DNA of 11,604 nt from Elusimicrobiota bacterium (GTDB lineage Bacteria > Elusimicrobiota > Elusimicrobia > Elusimicrobiales > UBA9959): positions 1 to 11,604 of the forward strand of contig DAOWCC010000064.1 of NCBI GenBank assembly GCA_030639665.1, read 5' to 3'. Shown here one piece after another: positions 7,101 to 11,604 of this stretch. Made by a program: the position numbers and the translations under genes. How positions within the stretch are numbered: position 1 is the first letter of the stretch; each line of letters opens with the position of its first letter. A model generated the notes under the pieces. That model had not been told where the DNA came from and ran no database searches. It worked only from the letters and a program-made list of their open reading frames with translations.

Positions 7101-8317
7101 CTGTTAAATTTTCCAATCTTAAGACTCTTAAAGATAGAAACGGCAATAATATTTGTATATCAAGAAACGCCGTTATAACTCTTGAGCACAGAGGAAAAGT
7201 TATTGAAGAATATAAAATTAATTATGGAACCAAGATAAGAGTTTCCGATAAAGCGCATGTCAAAGTTAAAGACATTATCGCCGAGTGGGATCCTCATACT
7301 ATTCCCATTATTACGGAATATAAAGGAGCAGCCAAATTCATGGATGTTAAAGAGGGTGAAACTCTTCATGAAGAAAGAAATAAAGTAACGGGTATAATTG
7401 AAAGAAAAATAATCGAGCATAGAGGTTCCAAAAGAAACCCGAGAATTATTATAGAGCATAAAGGCAAACATCTTGCCACTTATCCTCTTCCCACGGACAC
7501 GGTTATTATAGTTGAGCCGAAAGAAGAAATTATGGCCGGAGATATCATAGCGAAAATACATAAAGAAGCCTCAAAAACCAAGGATATAACGGGAGGTCTT
7601 CCCAGAGTCGCCGAGCTTTTTGAGGTAAGAAGACCTAAGAATGCCAGCATTATCTCAAAAATAGAGGGTGTGGTTGCCCTTGGAACATCGCCGAAAGGTT
7701 TAACTGAGGTTTCGGTTAAAAATGAAGAGTCGGGACAGATAGATGTGTATCCGATTCCTTATGGTAAGCATCTTCTCGTTTATGAGGGTGATAGAGTTGA
7801 CGCCGGTGAAGCGCTTACGGACGGCTCTGTGGATATGCACGATCTTCTAATGGTTAAAGGTGTAAAGGAAGTTCAGAACTATATCGTGGAAGCCATACAG
7901 GAAGTCTATAGATTGCAGGGCGTGAATATCAATGACAAATATATAGAGACCATAGTAAGACAAATGCTCGGCAATGTAAGGGTCACCGATCCGGGTGATA
8001 ATTCTTTCTTGAAAGGGGAAATAGTGAACAATGCCGTATTTAGAAGGGAGAATAAAAAGGCTGAAGCGGAAGGCAAGAAACCGTCTCAAGCTGAACCTAT
8101 TCTTCTTGGAATCAGCAAGGCTGCTCTTGCGTCCGAGTCTTTTGTTTCAGCGGCAAGTTTCCAGGAAACAACAAGAATTCTGACCGATGCGGCGGCTGTC
8201 GGCAAGACCGATTATTTGAAAGGTCTCAAAGAAAATGTTATAATAGGACATTTAGTGCCCGCGGGTAGCGGCTTTGTAAGCAGAAATTTTAAGCAGAATG
8301 AAACTGAGGAGGAGTGA
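4163..8317 (+). CDS. rpoC: DNA-directed RNA polymerase subunit beta-prime
   Basis: Beta-prime subunit of RNA polymerase (1384 aa), which holds the catalytic magnesium site and the clamp. The first zinc site is C80, C82, C95 and C98. The invariant NADFDGD at 472-478 supplies the Mg-chelating D474, D476 and D478. The second zinc site is C834, C911, C918 and C921. The trigger helix LTLRTFH begins at L953, with R956 and H959 as the substrate-contacting residues. Between about 967 and 1138 lies a large insertion alignable with E. coli SI3 (it shares the WDPHT-PIITE core), followed by the conserved ITGGLPRVAELFEVRRPK. The C-terminal FQETTRILTDAA...GLKENVIIGHLVPAGSG is canonical. The ATG is preceded by GGGAG at 4149-4153. 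The last codons are three consecutive GAG, which also form an SD-like sequence before rpsL. The spacer to rpoB is unusually long and structured (179 bp). The gene is intact. Confidence 0.99.
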   Translation: MDNLTQARRVLGFGKTKKRKEINYTDFNAIKIGIASPDKINNWSYGEVKKPETINYRTLKPERDGLLCERIFGPSKDYECACGKYRWIKFKGIVCDRCGVDITESKVRRERMGHIDLAAPVAHIWFLRKSPSRIGMILGMKPSDLEKVVYYASYVVLEETKDSVTGRVEFKVGDILKEAELNEARKKFSKIKVGIGAIAVRELLEKIDLEEEIKKVHKMIETVKQELDRTKLIKRLKMLNGFLSGGNRPEWMIMTILPVLPPDLRPLVALEGGRFATSDLNDLYRRIINRNNRLKHIEALRAPQVMIYNEKRLLQESVDALIENGARGKVVLGAANRPLKSISDILKGKQGRFRQNLLGKRVDYSGRSVIVVGPSLKLNQCGLPKDMALELFKPFVLAELIKMENITLKLAKRKLEHADDEIWDILERVTKHHPVMLNRAPTLHRLGIQAFEPVLIEGLAIQLHPLTCAAFNADFDGDQMAVHVPISQEAQVEAKTLMMATNNILSPASGKPIAAPSHDMILGINYVTKIKVGEKGEGSIFTDREDAISSHQHGKIALHAKIKVRGINKIGSGGEDKGVKAKDWTDYTTVGRIIFNEAVPEQVPYINKVITKKDVSNLVDDCFKDPNIGHHKTVILLDNLMKLGFNYATKSGLSISLNDMIIPSGKPEIIKMAQKQVKEIEKQSKMGVITENERYNKIIDIWTKVGDKVADMMFKEMGKQGERVFKEGEARFNSVFMMADSGARGNRQQVKQLAGMRGLMAKPQKKLTGGQGEIIENPILSNFREGLSILEYFISTHGGRKGLSDTALKTADAGYLTRRLIDVAHNVVVVNKDCGTINGVELRALKAGEEIMESLKDRITGRVLVQPVKFPATKDEKAKTFKVGEMVSPEMADEIEAAEIESVHVRSLLTCEAENGVCAQCYGMDLASGRMVEQGEAVGIIAAQSIGEPGTQLTLRTFHIGGTASRVLSQSDIRVKVEGTVKFSNLKTLKDRNGNNICISRNAVITLEHRGKVIEEYKINYGTKIRVSDKAHVKVKDIIAEWDPHTIPIITEYKGAAKFMDVKEGETLHEERNKVTGIIERKIIEHRGSKRNPRIIIEHKGKHLATYPLPTDTVIIVEPKEEIMAGDIIAKIHKEASKTKDITGGLPRVAELFEVRRPKNASIISKIEGVVALGTSPKGLTEVSVKNEESGQIDVYPIPYGKHLLVYEGDRVDAGEALTDGSVDMHDLLMVKGVKEVQNYIVEAIQEVYRLQGVNINDKYIETIVRQMLGNVRVTDPGDNSFLKGEIVNNAVFRRENKKAEAEGKKPSQAEPILLGISKAALASESFVSAASFQETTRILTDAAAVGKTDYLKGLKENVIIGHLVPAGSGFVSRNFKQNETEEE
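8306..8314 (+). promoter_or_regulatory. SD-like GAG GAG GAG at the end of rpoC, far from the rpsL start
   Basis: The final three sense codons of rpoC are GAG GAG GAG (Glu-Glu-Glu), reading GAGGAGGAG. This is the only strong Shine-Dalgarno match before rpsL, but it ends 20 bases before the ATG at 8335 instead of the usual 5-10. The intervening bases are AT-rich. An in-frame TAA at 8326-8328 rules out a start further upstream, apart from an unlikely ATT at 8332. Translation of rpsL may be coupled to termination of rpoC at 8315-8317. This is inferred from spacing only. Confidence 0.45.
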
Positions 8318-8334
8318 GCGGTATTTAATATATT

Positions 8335-8718
8335 ATGGCAACAATAAACCAATTGATTAGAAAAGGAAGAAAGGCTTCCAAAAAATTCAGCAAGGCGCCT
8401 GCATTGATGTCTTGTCCGCAGAGAAGAGGGGTATGCGTCAGAGTTTATACCAGTACTCCCAAGAAACCCAACTCCGCTTTAAGAAAAGTCGCGAGAGTAA
8501 AGCTTACTTCAAAAATTGAAGTAACGGCTTATATTCCCGGTGTGGGACACAGTCTGCAAGAGCATTCCATAGTGCTCGTTAGAGGCGGTCGTGTTAAAGA
8601 TTTACCCGGTGTGAGATATCACATTATTCGCGGCGCTCTTGATACTTCCGGTGTTGACGGAAGAAAACAGAGCAGATCGTGTTACGGAGCGAAAAGACCT
8701 AAAGCAGATAAGAAATAA
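8335..8718 (+). CDS. rpsL: 30S ribosomal protein S12
   Basis: S12 (127 aa) sits at the decoding centre of the small subunit and controls accuracy. The N-terminus MATINQLIRKGRK matches the family, and the E. coli numbering aligns without gaps through the conserved core. TPKKPNSALRK at 41-51 contains K43 (mature E. coli K42), PGVGHSLQEHS is at 68-78, and GGRVKDLPGVRYH at 84-96 contains K88 (mature E. coli K87) and D89, the aspartate that is beta-methylthiolated in E. coli. Both lysines are the streptomycin-sensitive residues. The gene begins 17 bases after rpoC and ends 17 bases before rpsG, which suggests co-transcription. Its ribosome binding site is atypical, since the nearest good SD lies 20 bases away inside rpoC. 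Confidence 0.99.
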   Translation: MATINQLIRKGRKASKKFSKAPALMSCPQRRGVCVRVYTSTPKKPNSALRKVARVKLTSKIEVTAYIPGVGHSLQEHSIVLVRGGRVKDLPGVRYHIIRGALDTSGVDGRKQSRSCYGAKRPKADKK

Positions 8719-8735
8719 TTTAAACGGAGAAATGT

Positions 8736-9215
8736 ATGCCCAGAAAAGGATTAAGACCCAGAGATAAGAGACCCTTGCCAAGCCCGGATTTCAAATATAA
8801 TTCCGTCTTGGTTTCAAGAATAGTAAATAAATTGAATTATGCCGGCAAGAAAATTGCCGCCGAGAAAATAATTTACGGCGCGATGGATATTCTTAAAGAG
8901 AAAACCAATGAAAATGCCTTGGATGTTTTTGTTAAAGCCATTGAAAATGTTAAACCTCTTTTGGAAGTTAAAGCGCGCAGAGTCGGCGGTTCCAATTATC
9001 AGGTTCCCATTGAAGTAAAAACCATGAGAGGAACATCTCTTGCGATGAGGTGGATTATAAACGCCGCGAGAGGAAGAAAAGGCATTCCCATGAAAAAAAG
9101 ATTGGCTGAAGAGCTTTTGCTTGCTTATAAAAAAGAAGGAACGGCATTTAAGAAAAGAGAAGATACTCATAGAATGGCTGAAGCCAATAGAGCTTTCGCT
9201 CATTATAGGTGGTAA
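8736..9215 (+). CDS. rpsG: 30S ribosomal protein S7
   Basis: S7 (159 aa) is a primary 16S rRNA binder that nucleates assembly of the 30S head and lines the E/P site. It starts MPRKGLRPRDKRPLPSPDFKYNS. The signature DVFVKAIENVKPLLEVKARRVGGSNYQVP runs from residues 63 to 91, and the C-terminus HRMAEANRAFAHYRW is typical. GGAGA at 8726-8730 gives a good ribosome binding site, five bases before the ATG. An ATG at 8732 is out of frame with S7 and stops after 11 codons. The spacer to rpsL is only 17 bases, whereas in E. coli the S7 autoregulatory site occupies a much longer rpsL-rpsG spacer, so E. coli-style S7 feedback cannot operate there. The stop codon lies inside a perfect palindrome. Confidence 0.99.
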   Translation: MPRKGLRPRDKRPLPSPDFKYNSVLVSRIVNKLNYAGKKIAAEKIIYGAMDILKEKTNENALDVFVKAIENVKPLLEVKARRVGGSNYQVPIEVKTMRGTSLAMRWIINAARGRKGIPMKKRLAEELLLAYKKEGTAFKKREDTHRMAEANRAFAHYRW

Positions 9216-9233
9216 AACGCTGAGCGTTTTACC
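9211..9233 (+). other. Perfect palindrome containing the rpsG stop codon
   Basis: GGTAAAACGC (9211-9220) and GCGTTTTACC (9224-9233) form a perfect 10-bp stem around a TGA loop. The 5' arm includes the last two bases of the final Trp codon and the TAA stop (9213-9215). No T-run follows, so it is not a standard intrinsic terminator. It resembles the palindromes after rpoB and fusA in stem length, short loop and placement. It may stabilise or help process the upstream mRNA. Confidence 0.8.
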
Positions 9234-9246
9234 GCTCGGCAGCGCG

Positions 9247-9304
9247 ACAGCTTGGCAGCTAGACTGCCAAAAAAGCTGTTTAACCGTCTAGCCGTCTGGC
9301 AGTC
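9247..9304 (+). promoter_or_regulatory. Compound inverted-repeat structure in the fusA leader
   Basis: ACAGCTT (9247-9253) pairs with AAGCTGT (9273-9279), enclosing an inner stem of GGCAG (9254-9258) with CTGCC (9264-9268), a CTAGA loop and a four-A bulge. Downstream, two octamers, CCGTCTAG (9284-9291) and CCGTCTGG (9292-9299), begin a block offering alternatives. GTCTAGC (9286-9292) is complementary to GCTAGAC (9258-9264), and TGGCAGTC (9297-9304) is complementary to GACTGCCA (9262-9269). These pairings are mutually exclusive with each other and with the inner stem. The block ends 22 bases before the fusA Shine-Dalgarno sequence. It could be a regulatory switch or only a degenerate repeat; no known riboswitch class is recognised. 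Confidence 0.5.
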
Positions 9305-9336
9305 AAACATACATCAAATTTTGTATAAGGAAAATT

Positions 9337-11421
9337 ATGGCAATTGATTTAAATAAAGTTAGAAATATAGGGATTATCGCGCATATAGACGCAGGCAAAA
9401 CAACCACAAGTGAAAGAATTCTTTACTATACGGGAAAGATTCATAAAATCGGAGAGGTTCATGACGGAACCGCCGTTACAGACTGGATGCCTCAGGAAAG
9501 AGAGCGCGGTATAACCATTACGGCCGCCGCCATATCCACAATGTGGAAAGATTATACGGTCAATATTATTGATACGCCGGGACATGTTGATTTTACGGCT
9601 GAAGTGGAAAGGTCTTTAAGAGTTCTCGACGGCGCTATAACGGTATTTGACGGAGTGCAGGGCGTGGAACCTCAATCTGAAACGGTTTGGCGTCAAGCTG
9701 ATAAATATAAAGTTCCCAGAATTGCCTATATTAATAAAATGGATAGAACCGGCGCTGATTTTTATATGTCGGCTAACTCCATTGTTGAAAAACTCGGCGG
9801 AAACGCCGCCCCCATACAGATTCCTATCGGCGCTGAAGATAAATTTATCGGTATGGTGGATTTAGTAACCATGAAGTCCATGATTTGGGACGGTGACGGT
9901 TTAGGCGCTGAATTTGTTGTCGGAGATATTCCCGAGGATTTAGTTGAAAAATCCAAAGAGTACAGAGCCAATCTTATTGAGAAATTGGCGGATTTTGATG
10001 AAGCGATAATGGAAAGATTTCTCGACGGTAAGGATGATTTTACCGAAGATGAACTGCGCAAGGCGATAAGAATCGGAACCATAGCCGGTAAATTTTTTCC
10101 TGTTTTTTGCGGTTCTTCTTATAAAAATAAAGGTGTTCAACCTCTTATGGACGGCGTAGGATATTATCTGCCTTCGCCTTTGGATGTTCCTCCCGTTACG
10201 GGAACGGATATAGATACAGGGGAAGAACTTAGCAGAAAGCCAGATAATAAAGAGCCTTTCTCGGCGCTTCTTTTCAAAATACAGCCCGATCCTTATGTCG
10301 GAAAACTCAGTTTCTTTAGAGTTTATTCCGGAACATTAAAAACAGGCGACAGTGTTTATTTTTCAAGAAAGAGAACAACCGAGAGAATCGGCAGAATTTT
10401 AAGAATGCATTCCGATAAACGGGAAGAAATGAAAGAAATTTGCGCCGGAGATATCGCGGCCACGGTCGCGGTTAAAAACGCTTCAGTGGGTGAAACCATA
10501 TGTTCCGAAGATAAGCCGATTTTACTTGAAACCATAACTTTCCCCGAGCCTGTAATCTCCATCGCTATCGAGCCCAAGTCAAAAGAAGATGAAGAAAAAA
10601 TGGGTATAGCCATGGGCAGATTGGCGGAAGAAGACCAAACTTTTAGAATTAAAACAGATGAAGAAACATCCCAAACCATTATTTCGGGAATGGGCGAACT
10701 TCATTTGGATGTTCTGGTGGACAGACTTAAAAGAGAATTTAAGGTTCAAGCCAATATCGGCCAGCCTCAAGTTGCTTTTAGAGAGTCTGTTAAAAAGAAA
10801 GTTGAGCAGGAAAGCAAATTTATCAGACAATCCGGCGGTCGTGGTCAATACGGTCATGTTTGGATTACTGTTGAACCTCAAGAACTTGGAAAGGGATTTG
10901 AATTTGTTAACGCGATTAAACAGGGCAGAATTCCCAAGGAATTCATCGCTCCCGTTGAAAAAGGCTGTAGGGAAGCCCTTGAAAGCGGAGTTTTAGCGGG
11001 TTATCCCATAGTTGATATAAAGGTAACTTTATTTGACGGTGCATTCCATGAAGTTGATTCGTCTGAAATAGCCTTTAAGATAGCCGGAGCTATGGCTCTT
11101 AGGGCCGCTTGCAAGAAAGCTTCCGCTTATCTTATGGAGCCCATAATGAAAGTTGAGGCTGTAATGCCGGAAGTCAATATGGGAGATGTTATAGGCGATT
11201 TGAATTCAAGACGGGCAAAAATTACTGAAATGGGAAATAGGGGAAATGTGAGATTCGTTAAGGGAACTGTTCCCTTATCGGAAATGTTTGGTTATGCCAC
11301 TGTAGTTCGTTCCATATCGCAGGGCCGCGCTTCATTTAGCATGGAGCCGAGCCATTATGAAGAGGTTCCTTCCAATGTTTCAAAAACTGTAATTGAGAAG
11401 AGAACCGCTACGCCTGCATAA
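9337..11421 (+). CDS. fusA: Translation elongation factor G
   Basis: EF-G (694 aa) is the GTPase that drives tRNA-mRNA translocation and, with ribosome recycling factor, ribosome recycling. The G domain shows all motifs: G1 AHIDAGKT (15-22), the switch I segment RERGIT (55-60), G3 DTPGH (79-83), G4 NKMD (133-136) and G5 GSS (259-261). Domains II to V follow in the usual order, including the FRVYSGTLKTGDSV segment of domain II, GMGELHLDVL of domain III, the RGQYGHVWI and SSEIAFKIA segments of domain IV, and a domain V reaching VRSISQGRASFSMEPSHYEEVP. Length and motifs fit canonical EF-G1, not the EF-G2 paralogue. AAGGA at 9327-9331 is a well-placed ribosome binding site. The gene lies between a structured 121-bp leader and a structured spacer before tuf, as expected for the str cluster. 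No defects were seen. Confidence 0.99.
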   Translation: MAIDLNKVRNIGIIAHIDAGKTTTSERILYYTGKIHKIGEVHDGTAVTDWMPQERERGITITAAAISTMWKDYTVNIIDTPGHVDFTAEVERSLRVLDGAITVFDGVQGVEPQSETVWRQADKYKVPRIAYINKMDRTGADFYMSANSIVEKLGGNAAPIQIPIGAEDKFIGMVDLVTMKSMIWDGDGLGAEFVVGDIPEDLVEKSKEYRANLIEKLADFDEAIMERFLDGKDDFTEDELRKAIRIGTIAGKFFPVFCGSSYKNKGVQPLMDGVGYYLPSPLDVPPVTGTDIDTGEELSRKPDNKEPFSALLFKIQPDPYVGKLSFFRVYSGTLKTGDSVYFSRKRTTERIGRILRMHSDKREEMKEICAGDIAATVAVKNASVGETICSEDKPILLETITFPEPVISIAIEPKSKEDEEKMGIAMGRLAEEDQTFRIKTDEETSQTIISGMGELHLDVLVDRLKREFKVQANIGQPQVAFRESVKKKVEQESKFIRQSGGRGQYGHVWITVEPQELGKGFEFVNAIKQGRIPKEFIAPVEKGCREALESGVLAGYPIVDIKVTLFDGAFHEVDSSEIAFKIAGAMALRAACKKASAYLMEPIMKVEAVMPEVNMGDVIGDLNSRRAKITEMGNRGNVRFVKGTVPLSEMFGYATVVRSISQGRASFSMEPSHYEEVPSNVSKTVIEKRTATPA

Positions 11422-11442
11422 AAAAGTGTAAACACTTTTTTA
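11419..11442 (+). terminator. Palindrome containing the fusA stop codon; possible terminator
   Basis: TAAAAAAGTG (11419-11428) and CACTTTTTTA (11433-11442) form a perfect 10-bp stem around a TAAA loop. The 5' arm begins with the fusA TAA. The run of six T that would serve as a U-tract is within the 3' arm, and the stem is mostly A-T, so termination is probably weak or partial. The symmetry would make it equally active on both strands. Because tuf follows 78 bases later with no obvious strong promoter, read-through is likely. It belongs with the palindromes after rpoB and rpsG. Confidence 0.5.
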
Positions 11443-11469
11443 GGTAGCAGGTCTTAGGTAGTAGGTCAC
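11442..11469 (+). repeat. Four-unit degenerate 7-bp tandem array, AGGTNNY
   Basis: Four contiguous heptamers start at 11442, 11449, 11456 and 11463: AGGTAGC, AGGTCTT, AGGTAGT and AGGTCAC. They share the AGGT core and 7-bp period of the array at 4005-4039, and AGGTCAC is present in both. As there, the first A is also the last base of the preceding stop-codon palindrome. The remaining spacer (11470-11519) is AT-rich and holds the tuf ribosome binding site, with no convincing promoter. Function unknown. Confidence 0.75.
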
Positions 11470-11519
11470 AAGAAACGGCAGGGAATAATTTAGAGATTAA
11501 CGATTAGGAGAAAAATAAA

Positions 11520-11604
11520 ATGGCAAAAGAAAAATTCGACAGAAACAAACCGCATGTGAATGTAGGAACAATAGGACATGTTGACCACGGTAAAACGACA
11601 TTAA
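11520..11604 (+). CDS. tuf: Translation elongation factor Tu, N-terminal part (partial)
   Basis: EF-Tu delivers aminoacyl-tRNA to the ribosomal A site as a GTP complex. The first 28 codons are visible. The start MAKEKFDRNKPHVNVGTIGH is characteristic, and the G1 P-loop GHVDHGKT occupies residues 19-26. AGGAG at 11506-11510 lies nine bases before the ATG. The window ends one base into codon 29; the remainder lies beyond it. The position directly after fusA is the normal str-cluster order. Confidence 0.97.
   Translation, partial: MAKEKFDRNKPHVNVGTIGHVDHGKTTL

Noticed and set aside
8732..8734. ATG at 8732 as the rpsG start
   Set aside because: It is out of frame with S7 and stops after 11 codons; the ATG at 8736 gives the conserved MPRK start with a good SD.
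9301..9330. TATAAG at 9324-9329 as a -10 for a fusA promoter
   Set aside because: It overlaps the ribosome binding site, and no acceptable -35 lies 16-18 bases upstream.
9647..9865. Plus-strand open frame inside fusA (and a similar one at 10658-10996)
   Set aside because: Both lie fully within the intact EF-G gene in another frame, have no ribosome binding site and resemble no known protein.
11461..11490. AATAAT at 11484-11489 as a -10 for a tuf promoter
   Set aside because: The hexamer at the matching -35 distance does not resemble TTGACA, so the match is probably chance in AT-rich DNA.

Overview
The window is a contiguous, all-plus-strand piece of the bacterial transcription/translation core. 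In order it holds the last codons of rplL (L7/L12), rpoB, rpoC, rpsL (S12), rpsG (S7), fusA (EF-G) and the first 28 codons of tuf (EF-Tu). This is the rif (rplL-rpoBC) cluster joined directly to the str cluster (rpsL-rpsG-fusA-tuf), an arrangement known in many bacterial phyla. All complete genes look intact and full length, with their catalytic, zinc-binding and nucleotide-binding residues in place.

The organism is a bacterium with moderately AT-rich DNA and strong use of AGA for arginine. RpoC carries a large insertion in its trigger loop, alignable with the E. coli SI3 (sandwich-barrel hybrid motif) insert. This points to a Gracilicutes-type lineage and argues against Firmicutes, Actinobacteria or CPR. 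The odd spacers and overall protein style are reminiscent of uncultivated groups such as Omnitrophota or Elusimicrobiota, but that placement is a low-confidence impression, not a result.

Layout: 1-21, end of rplL; 22-212, a leader with a probable attenuator (83-150), a candidate promoter (149-178) and the rpoB ribosome binding site; 213-3983, rpoB; 3984-4162, a structured spacer; 4163-8317, rpoC; a 17-bp gap; 8335-8718, rpsL; a 17-bp gap; 8736-9215, rpsG; 9216-9336, a structured spacer; 9337-11421, fusA; 11422-11519, a structured spacer; 11520 to the end, tuf (partial). No stretch over 300 bases lacks a gene. RpoB and RpoC form the RNA polymerase catalytic centre, S12 and S7 nucleate the 30S decoding and head regions, and EF-G and EF-Tu drive the elongation cycle, so the cluster co-produces the core of gene expression.

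The genes are conventional; the unexpected material is in the spacers. The three spacers downstream of rpoB, rpsG and fusA each open with a perfect 9-10 bp, short-loop palindrome touching or including the stop codon. After rpoB and fusA the palindrome runs directly into a degenerate 7-bp tandem array (consensus AGGTNNY), sharing one A with it. In the rpoB-rpoC spacer a second heptamer array lies in inverted orientation, so the two could fold into a long imperfect stem. I found no mobile genes, CRISPR array, RNA genes or accessory system.
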